Origin: a virus
IMG/VR virus record: IMGVR_UViG_3300032334_000357
Coordinates: 1 to 21,373 of that record
Length of the DNA: 21,373 nucleotides
Strand: one strand, 5' to 3'
Shown here: one piece after another, positions 6,912 to 14,066 of the stretch
Position numbering within the stretch: the stretch's first letter is position 1
Layout of the letters: every line of letters begins with the position of its first letter
Notes under the pieces: model-generated
The model's database searches: none
Told to the model about the DNA's origin: nothing
The model's input: the letters and a program-made list of their open reading frames with translations, nothing else
Position numbers and translations under genes: made by a program

Positions 6912-7493
6912 TTAAGCCTGTAAAGTTACTGGACCTGCAGAACATTGTGCTCCACCACCAGCTATATTTCCATTTGTTGCTGTACTTGTACTTAAAAAAT
7001 AAAAATAATTTAAAGTATCACTTACAATACCAGATGAATCAATTTTTCCAACTGTAATTGTAAATCCATTAGCATTTGAAATATCAGTAACTCCATCAAA
7101 TGATGGCACTAAATCAAATGAATCTTCTCTAGAAGGTGTACCAATAATATTAACTTGCGGTGGTCCTCTAAATCTTACGATATTACCAGTGGATCTTCCA
7201 TGATCTTCTGAATAAACATTAATATAAGTATTACCAGCATATTTAGTAGTTATAAAAGGATTTGGAGTTAAAGCTACGATTACAGGTGGTTCTTGTCTAT
7301 CTGGGTGTGCATATCTTAAACCTTGTGGATCAGCTGTAGTTGGTTTTGGTTCTAACTGAGGTTGTTTTGGTTCGTATTCAGAAACATGTACCCATGATCC
7401 ATTCCATTCTTGAACCATTTCTTGATATGGAAATCTACAACCAGAGCGATCGGAGATCATATAAGCAAATCTACCGCTTGAGTTCTTAGACAT
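6912..7493 (-). CDS. Conserved neck/tail-region protein (193 aa)
   Basis: The N-terminal 70 residues carry a signature I know from many tailed phages: YMISDRSGCRFPYQEMVQEW, then NGSWVHVSEYEPKQPQLEP and ADPQGLRYAHPDR. In relatives the first part often resembles a small zinc-ribbon-like module, but here only C19 remains there. The rest is beta-rich and threonine/serine-rich. It overlaps the end of the gp4-like gene by 8 bases. Its constant place beside the adaptor genes suggests a virion component of the neck; no activity is known to me. Confidence 0.78.
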   Translation of the reverse strand: MSKNSSGRFAYMISDRSGCRFPYQEMVQEWNGSWVHVSEYEPKQPQLEPKPTTADPQGLRYAHPDRQEPPVIVALTPNPFITTKYAGNTYINVYSEDHGRSTGNIVRFRGPPQVNIIGTPSREDSFDLVPSFDGVTDISNANGFTITVGKIDSSGIVSDTLNYFYFLSTSTATNGNIAGGGAQCSAGPVTLQA

Positions 7494-8448
7494 TTGGATA
7501 ATAAGTTTTTGGAGTTATGAATGAACTTGAAGAAGATCCATCACCTTCTAAAGCTCTATTTAATTCATCTTCATATAATAATTTTAAATTTTGTGTTTTT
7601 TCTGGAGCAAGTTTTAATGAAACATAATATGCAAGTCCTGCACACATACAAGGAACAAATCTATACGGAATATCTGTTGCATTTGTATAAGCTCCAACAT
7701 CTTGAATTCTTTTAGCATAGTAATATTGCATTACGTTATTTACCTGTGCTGCTCCTGGTGTCAGATATAAAGTAATTGTAATTTTATCTATAAATCTTTG
7801 TACGTAATATTGTGTTGGCTGACCTTGAGAATATTTAGATGATAGTCCACTGTAAGCTGATCTATTAATTTTAGTAAGTGGAAAATCAACAACTGGTGTT
7901 TGTTCTGTATTTCTATAAACTGCTTCTAAAATATCATCTGGTCCATAAGTAATAGAATTATAGTCATATACAGTTGCATTATCTGCATGAATCGCAGCAG
8001 TTGTGCTGTTGGCACCTCTAGTGCAACCTGTAATTTGATTAGAACTTGTATTAGTTCCTGTATAAGTAATTTGCTCAGTTCCAATTAATAAAGTTCCAGT
8101 TGTTGGAAACTGCCAAACTGAATCTAATGTAATTGTAGTTTGAGATGCTGTAATTGCATTATCTAAATAACTAAGTGTTCCATCTGACGTTCCATCAGAT
8201 TGTGATCTATAAATAGTATAGGTAGACTGACCTTGGATCATGGAAATAGTATTACTTGCTACTTCCCAATAATGAAGACCTCTGTTTGCCCATTCTTGGA
8301 ACATTATATTTAGAGATCTTCTTGTAGATTCTAAATCTTGTCCAGTTCTTGGTGCAGACAAACCAATCCTTTCGTAAGCCTCTTCTATAATTTTATCTAT
8401 ATAAAAGGTCTTTTCAAAAGTTGTAGTTCCAGAAGTAGTGTTAGCCAT
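7486..8448 (-). CDS. P22 gp4-like head-tail adaptor with inserted beta domain (320 aa)
   Basis: The N-terminal part (IIEEAYERIGLSAPRTGQDL at residues 20-39; RRSLNIMFQEWANRGLHYW at 43-61) and the C-terminal part (YYYAKRIQDVG followed by IPYRFVPCMCAGLAYYVSLK) match phage packaged-DNA-stabilisation/gp4-type adaptors that extend the portal. Between them, about residues 94-163, lies an extra beta module with TTITLDSVWQFPTTGTLLIG and EQITYTG...ITGCTRGANSTTAAIHAD. This module is familiar as an insertion in many unrelated phage structural proteins. Good AGGAG ribosome site. It binds the portal exit and helps retain DNA; the inserted domain is probably exposed on the particle. Confidence 0.85.
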   Translation of the reverse strand: MANTTSGTTTFEKTFYIDKIIEEAYERIGLSAPRTGQDLESTRRSLNIMFQEWANRGLHYWEVASNTISMIQGQSTYTIYRSQSDGTSDGTLSYLDNAITASQTTITLDSVWQFPTTGTLLIGTEQITYTGTNTSSNQITGCTRGANSTTAAIHADNATVYDYNSITYGPDDILEAVYRNTEQTPVVDFPLTKINRSAYSGLSSKYSQGQPTQYYVQRFIDKITITLYLTPGAAQVNNVMQYYYAKRIQDVGAYTNATDIPYRFVPCMCAGLAYYVSLKLAPEKTQNLKLLYEDELNRALEGDGSSSSSFITPKTYYPNV

Positions 8449-8458
8449 TTAGCTTCTC

Positions 8459-8776
8459 CTACGCTGTTAATCCAGGTCCAGAATATTTATCTGTTAGTAA
8501 TGTAACTGCCTTAATATTAGTAAGGGTAGAAACATAAATACCTTTTGGAAAAGGAATTCCATCTTCTGGAAAATTTAAATTAATAACATCACCACTTGGA
8601 ACATCTGCTGTAAACAGATTTGATCCTGATTGACTAGTTGTTGTTAATTTTACAATTCCAACGCCTGAACTATTTGATGCAATAATAATTCCTCTTAGTC
8701 TTACTGGAGGTGCTACTACTGCAGTAGAAGTACTTGCTGTAAATCTAGTTGCTTGTATATCACTTTTATAACTCAT
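8459..8776 (-). CDS. Small conserved virion protein (105 aa)
   Basis: A beta-rich 105-residue protein: MSYKSDIQATRFTASTSTAV, then PPVRLRGIIIASNSSGVGIV (residues 23-42), DVPSGDVINLNFPEDGIPFP (58-77) and GIYVSTLTNIKAVTLL near the end. This pattern recurs in small phage proteins encoded between the capsid and adaptor genes and looks like a single jelly-roll-like or Ig-like fold. It could be a head-decoration or neck protein; I cannot tell which. A GGAG ribosome site sits 7 bases before the ATG, and a strong hairpin lies just upstream. Confidence 0.78.
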   Translation of the reverse strand: MSYKSDIQATRFTASTSTAVVAPPVRLRGIIIASNSSGVGIVKLTTTSQSGSNLFTADVPSGDVINLNFPEDGIPFPKGIYVSTLTNIKAVTLLTDKYSGPGLTA

Positions 8777-8791
8777 TTTTTTCTCCGTTAA

Positions 8792-8817
8792 TTAAGGAGC
8801 TCCTAAGAGCTCCTTAA
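8792..8817. terminator. 11-bp hairpin, possible terminator or processing site
   Basis: TTAAGGAGCTC / GAGCTCCTTAA pair perfectly around the four-base loop CTAA, between the 102-aa gene's stop and the ribosome site of the 105-aa gene. The stem has no clear U-run after it on the minus strand (TTAATTAACGG follows), so it may act as a weak terminator, an RNA-processing site or a 3' end stabiliser rather than a strong terminator. Confidence 0.6.
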
Positions 8818-8826
8818 AATAATTAA

Positions 8827-9135
8827 TTAAGATGTTGCAATGTCAGTAGTTGGAGCATTCATTCGCTTCCAAGTAGTTCCATTAGAAAATGCATATCCAG
8901 GGTTTCCTGCGATTCCATTAGATACGTAAATCATAACACCTGTGTTACCAACTGCACTTAGAGTTTCACCTGAATTTTGTCCACTTGCAATTTGCACAAG
9001 TGAAGTAGATGAATAAGACCAAGCAACTGCTCCGCCTTGTTCTGTGTCATTCTCTGGGTTTGTTGAATTAACATTTGGTCCACCGATGAATCCACCGATT
9101 GCTACCACTGGTCCTGTAAACGTTGTATTTGCCAT
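8827..9135 (-). CDS. Small structural protein (102 aa)
   Basis: A Gly/Asn/Ser/Thr-rich protein beginning MANTTFTGPVVAIGGFIGGP and ending in an NGTTWKRMNAP stretch. The pattern TGVMIYVSNGIAGNPGYAFS followed by NGTTWKR is a motif I recognise from many phage virion proteins and fibre-like proteins, where a small beta domain ends with a conserved Trp. It has its own AGGAG ribosome site and follows a 162-base structured gap, so it may be expressed from its own promoter or processed transcript. A capsid-decoration or neck role is likely from context. Confidence 0.75.
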   Translation of the reverse strand: MANTTFTGPVVAIGGFIGGPNVNSTNPENDTEQGGAVAWSYSSTSLVQIASGQNSGETLSAVGNTGVMIYVSNGIAGNPGYAFSNGTTWKRMNAPTTDIATS

Positions 9136-9297
9136 AGTTATGTTCTCCTAGTTATTCCAATACCGTCTCTAGGCCGTCGACTATACGCGTCGATAGTGGA
9201 AAGTTAATGTATAGTGATTAAGATATAGCTGAATTTATTAAATAGCGCAAGGGATACCTGCATCGAAAATCTACTTTTCGGATATAAATAGCTAGAT
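9136..9297 (-). other. 162-base non-coding gap with several hairpins
   Basis: One of the longest gene-free stretches inside the operon. It contains an 8-bp stem with one mismatch (9177-9200: TCGACTAT / ATAGTGGA), a CGAAAA/TTTTCG hairpin (9264-9280, loop TCTAC), ACGCGT, and the near-palindrome TAGCTA...TAGCTA at its right edge. GC-rich patches here contrast with the surrounding A/T-rich intergenic DNA. No convincing ORF or tRNA fold was found on either strand. It may hold a promoter or a structured leader for the genes to its left. Confidence 0.55.
9204..9220 (-). promoter_or_regulatory. Weak candidate T7-like phage promoter core (TAATCACTATA)
   Basis: On the minus strand the gap reads TTAATCACTATACATTAAC. 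The CACTATA core is shared by T7, SP6 and K11 promoters, and here it lies upstream of the 102-aa gene. No phage RNA polymerase gene is in the window, and the flanking bases do not match any one known promoter, so this is a hint only. Confidence 0.25.
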
Positions 9298-9516
9298 TTA
9301 GCTAGCTACAGAAAACTCAGGAGCCGACATCTCTACCTTAATTTGTCTATAAGCTATTTCAGCTTCAGACGCTTTAATCTGGTTAATGATTTCACGAATT
9401 TTTTCGTCAATCTTAACCATATCAAGAGTATAAATTCCCTCTTGAATGTAGTGTTGCTCCCAATCAAGTTCTAGGGCTCTCTTCTTTGTGTAAAGAGCTT
9501 GAACGTGATTTATCAT
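9298..9516 (-). CDS. Small coiled-coil hypothetical protein (72 aa)
   Basis: An all-helical protein: MINHVQALYTKKRALELDWE, then MVKIDEKIREIINQIKASEA in the second half, with heptad-like spacing of hydrophobic residues suggesting a helical hairpin. The ATG has a GAGGAG ribosome site seven bases upstream that lies inside the preceding gene, which this gene overlaps by 53 bases in another frame. The strong ribosome site is the main reason to accept the overlap. Position just after the capsid gene suggests an assembly or virion accessory role, otherwise unknown. Confidence 0.7.
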   Translation of the reverse strand: MINHVQALYTKKRALELDWEQHYIQEGIYTLDMVKIDEKIREIINQIKASEAEIAYRQIKVEMSAPEFSVAS

Positions 9517-9709
9517 CTACGATCTCCTCATAGGTTATCCAGCATTTGTCTTTAGCAAAAGATCTCATGCTGTCTTTGAATATTACCCCATTTTGTCCTA
9601 CTTTGTCAAGGATAGCCTGTTCTATATCTTTCGCTGTATCTTTAGCTTCAATATCAAAATCAGCTTTATAACCATATGCTCTAATTTTAACTTGAAACAA
9701 TTTTGTCAT
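9464..9709 (-). CDS. Hypothetical protein downstream of the capsid gene (81 aa)
   Basis: A small alpha/beta protein: LFQVKIRAYGYKADFDIEAK, then AKDIEQAILDKVGQNGV and RSFAKDKCWITYEEIVDD. It begins with only a weak ribosome site just after the strong hairpin that follows the capsid gene. Its C-terminal 17 codons overlap the start of the 72-aa gene. I do not recognise a family. The serine/lysine-rich tail in the overlap (KSRSSSLHKEES) looks less constrained than the body, as expected if the other frame is under stronger selection there. Confidence 0.7.
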   Translation of the reverse strand: MTKLFQVKIRAYGYKADFDIEAKDTAKDIEQAILDKVGQNGVIFKDSMRSFAKDKCWITYEEIVDDKSRSSSLHKEESPRT

Positions 9710-9731
9710 AATTCATTCTTTCTAACATATC

Positions 9732-9758
9732 TAAGGGGTCTCATAAAGAGACCCCTTA
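9732..9758. terminator. Strong hairpin directly after the major capsid gene
   Basis: TAAGGGGTCTC / GAGACCCCTTA form an 11-bp perfect stem with loop ATAAA, 19 bases past the capsid stop codon. The minus-strand T-run (ATTTTTTATTT) lies before, not after, the stem, so it is not a textbook intrinsic terminator. A role in partial termination or in protecting the abundant capsid mRNA 3' end is plausible and common at this position in phages. Confidence 0.65.
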
Positions 9759-9777
9759 AATAAAAAATGCCTATTTA

Positions 9778-10683
9778 TTAAGCACCTGGTGAGCCAAACA
9801 TACCTCTAGGGTCAGACCAGCCGAAGCTGTATCTTTCTCTAGCTTTGTATCTAACGTTACCAGTATCAAAATCACCTTCCATAGACGTTTTGATAGCTGC
9901 TCTTACGAACATCTTCATTCCGTTTGGAACATCTGTTTTGATAAAGAATGCATCAGAATCAGTTAAGAAATTATTCACAGTATAACCTTGTGGAATCATT
10001 CCCATGTTTTTGATTGCATTGATATCGTTATTAGCAGTACCAGTTCTACCTTGAGACGCCATTAATCTGTCCGCAGTGAATTGTAACTCACTAGGGATAA
10101 TTAATTTAACACCTCTTGCAGCAATCTTTAAACCACGTTCATCAGTGAACGCATTGATATCAATCAATGACTGTTCTAATGAAGTTTCGTTTAAGTCCGC
10201 AGCAACTGCTAGTTTATTTCTAAATGAACCAGCAATAGTAGGATGGTCGGAAGCCAATAAAGGAGATCCGTCGCCACCTGGGTAACTAGTTGAAAACGCA
10301 TTATTAAGTACGTTAGCCGCAGTTACTTGCTTAGTGTTTGCCATAGATCTTGCTAAAGCCTTTGTATATCTAGACGCAAGTCTATCATACAAGTTATCTT
10401 CAATCGCTTCTTCAGTGATTGAGAAAGCAAGCGCTATAGTGTTATGTGTATATCTAGCAGTGAAAGTTTCTTGAGCATTGTCAAAAGTCACTCCAGAACC
10501 TTCTGGCTTAACTTGAGCATTTGCGAAACCTGATAACATAACTTCTTCTTCAAAAGCTCTGTCAGAAGTTTCAGTGTCAAAAATTTCAACATGCTGATTT
10601 TCATAACGTTTGTACTCCAGGCCGAATAGTGCATTCAATCCTGGTTCTAGTTCTTTAACTAGTTGTCCTCTTGATATAGCCAT
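9778..10683 (-). CDS. Major capsid protein, gpT-like (301 aa)
   Basis: The protein matches the Mu gpT-like major head subunit layout: LEPGLNALFGLEYKRYENQH (residues 12-31) at the N-terminus, a middle helix with AIEDNLYDRLASRYTKALAR (92-111) and MANTKQVTAANVLNNAF, a loop SPLLASDHPT, then KLIIPSELQFTADRLMASQG and a C-terminal beta region ending in SFGWSDPRGMFGSPGA. The length of about 300 aa fits the HK97-fold family without a fused protease. It follows the scaffold and two associated proteins, has an AGGAG ribosome site, and is followed by a hairpin. Codon use looks less A/T-biased than the accessory genes, as expected of a highly expressed gene. Confidence 0.92.
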   Translation of the reverse strand: MAISRGQLVKELEPGLNALFGLEYKRYENQHVEIFDTETSDRAFEEEVMLSGFANAQVKPEGSGVTFDNAQETFTARYTHNTIALAFSITEEAIEDNLYDRLASRYTKALARSMANTKQVTAANVLNNAFSTSYPGGDGSPLLASDHPTIAGSFRNKLAVAADLNETSLEQSLIDINAFTDERGLKIAARGVKLIIPSELQFTADRLMASQGRTGTANNDINAIKNMGMIPQGYTVNNFLTDSDAFFIKTDVPNGMKMFVRAAIKTSMEGDFDTGNVRYKARERYSFGWSDPRGMFGSPGA

Positions 10684-10687
10684 ATTC

Positions 10688-11260
10688 TTATACTCCTGTA
10701 GATGTTAAGAACTGATGTTTGTTAATTCTAGTCACTAACACAACGTGTGATTGAGTAAGTAGATTATCACCAGTATCTTTTGTTGTACCAAGTACCTGTA
10801 GTTGAAGAGTGTTCGTTGTGTTCAACGTCGACGCATTCAATCTACTTCTAGATACGTAGTTTGCTGAGTCCCCAGCTAGATAAGTTATATTCGCATTTAA
10901 GAATATATCTGTTTGGGCACCGCCTGTTGTTTTATTAGATCTGATCTCAAATCTTTCATAAGGATCGTCACTTACGAATGCAACAATATCACTTGCTGCA
11001 ACGCTAGGAACATAATTCCTCCATGTTGGTTTTTGAGTCGTTGGATCAGTATAGAAAGATCCGTTAAGTGAACCTAATAGTGTGTCTGAAGCTGTCGCAA
11101 CTGCTATAGTTCCAGTGTTTACTGCTTTCACAGCATCATTGAAATATATAATAGTTGGGCTTGAAGCCACTACGTATTCACTTAAACCTTGAGCATCTCT
11201 ATTTTGACCAACTTTACCAATCGGTCTAAGACCGAAGCCTACTGAGCTTCTATTAGCCAT
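10688..11260 (-). CDS. Capsid-associated structural protein (190 aa)
   Basis: The start GFGLRPIGKVGQNRDAQGLS (residues 8-27) and the later YVPSVAASDIVAFVSDDPYE (83-102), LNANITYLAGDS and HVVLVTRINKHQFLTST segments are typical of a protein encoded directly before the capsid gene in many marine phages. It is beta-rich, has no protease or membrane signature, and is preceded by an AAGGAG ribosome site. A head-decoration or minor capsid protein is the most likely role; this rests on gene order, since the family is known mainly from virion proteomics of related phages in general. Confidence 0.82.
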   Translation of the reverse strand: MANRSSVGFGLRPIGKVGQNRDAQGLSEYVVASSPTIIYFNDAVKAVNTGTIAVATASDTLLGSLNGSFYTDPTTQKPTWRNYVPSVAASDIVAFVSDDPYERFEIRSNKTTGGAQTDIFLNANITYLAGDSANYVSRSRLNASTLNTTNTLQLQVLGTTKDTGDNLLTQSHVVLVTRINKHQFLTSTGV

Positions 11261-11311
11261 TTGTTTTCTCCTTGTTTAAGTTTTTATTACCTTGTTGGTA
11301 TTGCCAAAAAA

Positions 11312-11776
11312 TTACTTTTTGTTCGTACCACCAAAAGTTACACGAGTCTGCCTCTCATTATTGATAGGCATACTTGGATGTTGATCCTTATAAAGGTCGT
11401 TATCAATTGCTTCTTCGCGAGCTTCAATTTGTTTCCTAAAATAAGCTTCACGAGATTTTGCAACCTCTTCCGGTATCCTTGCCAACACAAGGCCACCAAC
11501 TCCGATTACTCCCGCGTATTTACCATCTTTGACTTCAGGGTAAATAGATCCAGGATACTCATCGGCTCTTACGAGCTCCCATCCTGATCTAATTTTACCA
11601 GTCATATTTTTGGTATCGTCGAAGCCTAAAACTTCAGTACGAATCCATCTATGTCTAAAGCCTTCTGGTGCCGGCGGTGCATCTAAAGATGACGGTGGAG
11701 TCCAAGTTGTAGGTCTCTTTTCAGTAGATCTAGTTTGGCTCGCACGAGGGGTCTTAATTGTTTTATTTTTTTCCAT
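11312..11776 (-). CDS. Conserved protein between scaffold and capsid genes (154 aa)
   Basis: The core DAPPAPEGFRHRWIRTEVLG (near residues 32-51), WELVRADEYPG, and KYAGVIGVGGLVLARIPEEV followed by KSREAYFRKQ form a pattern I know from this exact position in marine phage genomes. I chose the second ATG (11776): the ribosome site AAGGAG is the last two codons of the scaffold gene, only 3 bases before the first ATG (11782) but 9 bases before the second. The N-terminus is basic and Thr/Arg/Pro-rich. It probably takes part in capsid assembly; no activity is known to me. Confidence 0.82.
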   Translation of the reverse strand: MEKNKTIKTPRASQTRSTEKRPTTWTPPSSLDAPPAPEGFRHRWIRTEVLGFDDTKNMTGKIRSGWELVRADEYPGSIYPEVKDGKYAGVIGVGGLVLARIPEEVAKSREAYFRKQIEAREEAIDNDLYKDQHPSMPINNERQTRVTFGGTNKK

Positions 11777-11782
11777 ATGCAT

Positions 11783-12790
11783 TTACTCCTTCGTGATTAT
11801 ATGTTTCGCATATTCTTCAAGTGGCACACCTAATTTTTTAGCAATAGCTACTTGAGAAGGCGTGAGTCTCACAGTTTTGCGATTACTGTTTTTTCCACTT
11901 CTATTAGCCGAAGCTACATTTTGAACTGGTTTTGCAGTGATCGTTTGTGATGCAGTTGTAGCAAATTTATGGGGAAACTCAAGTCTTATTCTTTTATCAA
12001 TTTCCGCATAATATTCGTCACTTTGAGCATCATATCCTTCTTCATCCACAAGTTTCTTGTGTAATCCAAAGGCTGTGTATGTCATTGCCTCATCTTGTCC
12101 AAACCATGTATTTCTACTTGCCCAATTTTGAGCTTTCGGATCTGGATTGATAGGTTGTTCTTGTTGAACAGCTTGTTGTTGATTTAACTGAACTTTAGGT
12201 TCAATTTCTTTTGTTTCTGATTGTCTAGCTTTAAGATCAAGAAGTCTAGCTTCTTCATATCCTAATTTAGATATCTCAGTTTGTGCTGCGATTTCAGCTT
12301 TTAAATCACCATCTAATCTAGCTTGTGCTAATTTAGCAGCAGCAGATTCAACAGATGATTTTATTCTTTTTTCCATTTCAGATACATAACCAGTATCTAA
12401 TTTGGTAAGGCGTCCAGCTAGAGAATCTTTCTCAACTTGGATTTTACGTGCATAGTCAATAGCAGCTTCACGCTGTCTTTCAGCTTCACGCATTTTCTTT
12501 GTTAATTTTGCTATTCTCTTCTTAACACCTTCACTGTAATCTTCTAATTCTTTCTTGTTATCTGTATCTTCAGAACCTGGTCCTTGGTCCTTGTTTTCTG
12601 TATCTTGTTTATCTGCCTTAACATCAGATTGCTCATTAGATTGCGCAACTGTGTCAATGGACTTAACGTTGTCTTTTTCATTTGATACTTCTATATCGTT
12701 TGATTCAGGTTGCTTAACGTCTAATTCGACCTCGGCTCCTGGACCTGAAGTATCTATGTCAACTGTATTTTCATTTTTGTTTTCTGGCAT
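11783..12790 (-). CDS. Head scaffolding protein (335 aa)
   Basis: The acidic, disordered N-terminus (residues 1-90, rich in Asp/Glu/Asn/Ser) leads into a long helical, probably coiled-coil region (KKRIAKLTKKMREAERQREA at 89-108 and on to about 220). A Gln-rich linker (QLNQQQAVQQEQP) and a C-terminal module with NWASRNTWFGQDEAM follow. The last 30 residues (TVRLTPSQVAIAKKLGVPLE) are a helix of the type used by scaffolds to bind the capsid protein. Order portal, scaffold, capsid and the length agree. It should guide procapsid assembly and leave before maturation. Its last codons double as the ribosome site of the next gene. Confidence 0.88.
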   Translation of the reverse strand: MPENKNENTVDIDTSGPGAEVELDVKQPESNDIEVSNEKDNVKSIDTVAQSNEQSDVKADKQDTENKDQGPGSEDTDNKKELEDYSEGVKKRIAKLTKKMREAERQREAAIDYARKIQVEKDSLAGRLTKLDTGYVSEMEKRIKSSVESAAAKLAQARLDGDLKAEIAAQTEISKLGYEEARLLDLKARQSETKEIEPKVQLNQQQAVQQEQPINPDPKAQNWASRNTWFGQDEAMTYTAFGLHKKLVDEEGYDAQSDEYYAEIDKRIRLEFPHKFATTASQTITAKPVQNVASANRSGKNSNRKTVRLTPSQVAIAKKLGVPLEEYAKHIITKE

Positions 12791-12805
12791 AGTTTTCTCC
12801 TATGT

Positions 12806-13276
12806 TTATATATAGTGAAGTACATCTTCAGGATTTTTAATTGTCCCTAAGACTTCATCGTCATTTAATAGACGAACTTCACCGCCTTCAATTGGAAGTC
12901 TTGAACCCGCATAACGAGCAAAGATCACCCAATCTTTTTCCTTGCACCAAGGGCCTGTTGGATATTTTTCTTTATCCAAATAAGCTAATGGTCCAATCTT
13001 TAAAACATAACCGCAATTAGTTGCGATCCTTGCTTTGTCTAAAGATTCCTGTGATATAATTAATCCACCTGCAGTTTTATCTTTAGGTGTAAATGGTAAT
13101 ACTAATAACCTCCAACCAGATGGTTGTGGTAAATTATCAATTAAAGATTCAGTAATATTTTCTGCTCTTACTGTTTTATCTTCAACTTTTTTATCTTCTT
13201 CTTTATATTTTTCCTCAAGACCTAGGTTTATCTTTGGTACTTCCTTTTCCGATGTCAACAACGTTTCCTTTATCAT
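12806..13276 (-). CDS. GroES-like co-chaperonin (156 aa)
   Basis: The Cpn10 fold is clear from about residue 50: QPSGWRLLVLPFTP, the GroEL-binding mobile loop KDKTAGGLII (65-74), GYVLKIGPLAYLD, WVIFARYAGSRLPIEG and EVRLLNDDEVLGTI. A charged N-terminal extension of about 50 residues, rich in Glu and Lys, precedes it. I set the start at 13276 because AAGGAG lies 8 bases before that ATG, whereas an upstream in-frame ATG (13294) would put the ribosome site inside the coding frame. It lies just before the scaffold and capsid genes. Like T4 gp31 it probably replaces host GroES on host GroEL to fold capsid or other virion proteins. Confidence 0.9.
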   Translation of the reverse strand: MIKETLLTSEKEVPKINLGLEEKYKEEDKKVEDKTVRAENITESLIDNLPQPSGWRLLVLPFTPKDKTAGGLIISQESLDKARIATNCGYVLKIGPLAYLDKEKYPTGPWCKEKDWVIFARYAGSRLPIEGGEVRLLNDDEVLGTIKNPEDVLHYI

Positions 13277-13466
13277 CTTTTCGCTCCTTTTCATTTAGCA
13301 GGTTAGAGATTTCCTGAATTACTGTTTGATAGGCATTTGCCTGTCCTTGCATATACTTGTATTTTTCCATATTGTCAACATTACCAGATATCATGGCATC
13401 ACCAATACCTTGGTATTGCTCCCTAATAAACTTTTGTAATTTGCTTAAAAACGTAACTGCATCCAT
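13215..13466 (-). CDS. Small helical phage protein (83 aa)
   Basis: An all-helical 83-residue protein: LSKLQKFIREQYQGIGDAMI (residues 7-26), SGNVDNMEKYKYMQGQANAY, then VIQEISNLLNEKE. The pattern FL..LQ..IR......DA..SG.VDN.E.Y....GQ is one I recall from small proteins encoded among phage head genes. It has a strong AAAGGAG ribosome site and its 3' end overlaps the GroES gene by 62 bases in another frame. The GroES ribosome site is inside this overlap, so the two are probably translationally coupled. Function unknown. Confidence 0.78.
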   Translation of the reverse strand: MDAVTFLSKLQKFIREQYQGIGDAMISGNVDNMEKYKYMQGQANAYQTVIQEISNLLNEKERKDDKGNVVDIGKGSTKDKPRS

Positions 13467-13489
13467 TTCTTTCTCCTTTGTTTGTTATA

Positions 13490-13822
13490 TTAACAATTCC
13501 ACTTACGTAAAGATTTATTAATCCTTGAATTAGGATCTCTTGCCGTCTTAGCTGATGTTAATTTTTTTTTCATGCCTTTCATTCTAGCACAAAATGATTT
13601 TCTTCTTTTAGCAGATTTAGAACCTGGTTTCAACTTACTAGGTTTAGTAGTTACTGCCATTGATAATTTTGATCCTGGATTTGCAGCTCTATAAGATGCA
13701 ATACCTTTTTTATTTAATCCACCTGATTCAGATTTACCTTCTTTACGTTGCCATGCTGGTGTTGATCCTGATGCAAATTTACGTCTTACAATACCTTGTC
13801 CTCTTAAAGAAATATCACCCAT
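13490..13822 (-). CDS. DUF6321-like basic protein (110 aa)
   Basis: The conserved core is visible: TPAWQRKEGKSESGGLNKKG (residues 21-40), YRAANPGSKLSMAV, KSAKRRKSFCARMKGMKKKL (73-92) and the terminal SRINKSLRKWNC. This matches, from memory, the DUF6321 family of small lysine/arginine-rich proteins of marine phages and giant viruses. The N-terminus SLRGQGIVRRKF repeats the RGxGx(A/V) theme seen in neighbouring small genes. The strong basic charge suggests nucleic-acid binding, perhaps in the virion; that is inference. Confidence 0.82.
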   Translation of the reverse strand: MGDISLRGQGIVRRKFASGSTPAWQRKEGKSESGGLNKKGIASYRAANPGSKLSMAVTTKPSKLKPGSKSAKRRKSFCARMKGMKKKLTSAKTARDPNSRINKSLRKWNC

Positions 13823-13823
13823 A

Positions 13824-14066
13824 TTAATACATCTTAGTTCTTTTAGTTTTAATAACTTTTCCTTGTCCTCTACTTACTAATCCACCTTCTGCATAATGTT
13901 CAACTGGATTATATTCTCTTGTTGAATCTTCAGGATGTAATGAATTTAAATATTCAAATGCAGATTCTTCATCTGTCATTTCTTTGTATTTTTTATTCAT
14001 TTCTTCTTCAGATTTTTTAAATCTAGCTTGTCTTGCTCGTTCTTCTTTGTAATATTTATTACTCAT
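13824..14066 (-). CDS. Small charged protein with shared C-terminal tail motif (80 aa)
   Basis: The body is a charged helix (KEERARQARFKKSEEEMNKK, then EMTDEESAFEYLNSLHPED). The C-terminus, GGLVSRGQGKVIKTKRTKMY, resembles the tails of two other small proteins in this run. It starts with an ATGA overlap on the upstream gene, with GGAGG just before it. No known family or function. The tail could be a docking or packaging signal. Confidence 0.78.
   Translation of the reverse strand: MSNKYYKEERARQARFKKSEEEMNKKYKEMTDEESAFEYLNSLHPEDSTREYNPVEHYAEGGLVSRGQGKVIKTKRTKMY

Noticed and set aside
9136-9297. Possible tRNA or other small structured RNA gene
   Set aside because: I tried to fold acceptor, anticodon and T arms on both strands; the hairpins do not fit a cloverleaf and no T-loop GTTCRA motif was found.
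11261-11855. Two plus-strand ORFs (11261-11587 and 11610-11855)
   Set aside because: Antisense to the conserved 154-aa gene and the end of the scaffold; no ribosome sites and no recognisable content.
12807-12817. CACTATATATAAA at the end of the GroES gene as a phage promoter
   Set aside because: It is the codons for the last residues (HYI-stop); such A/T-rich matches are common here and the spacing to the scaffold ribosome site is not informative.
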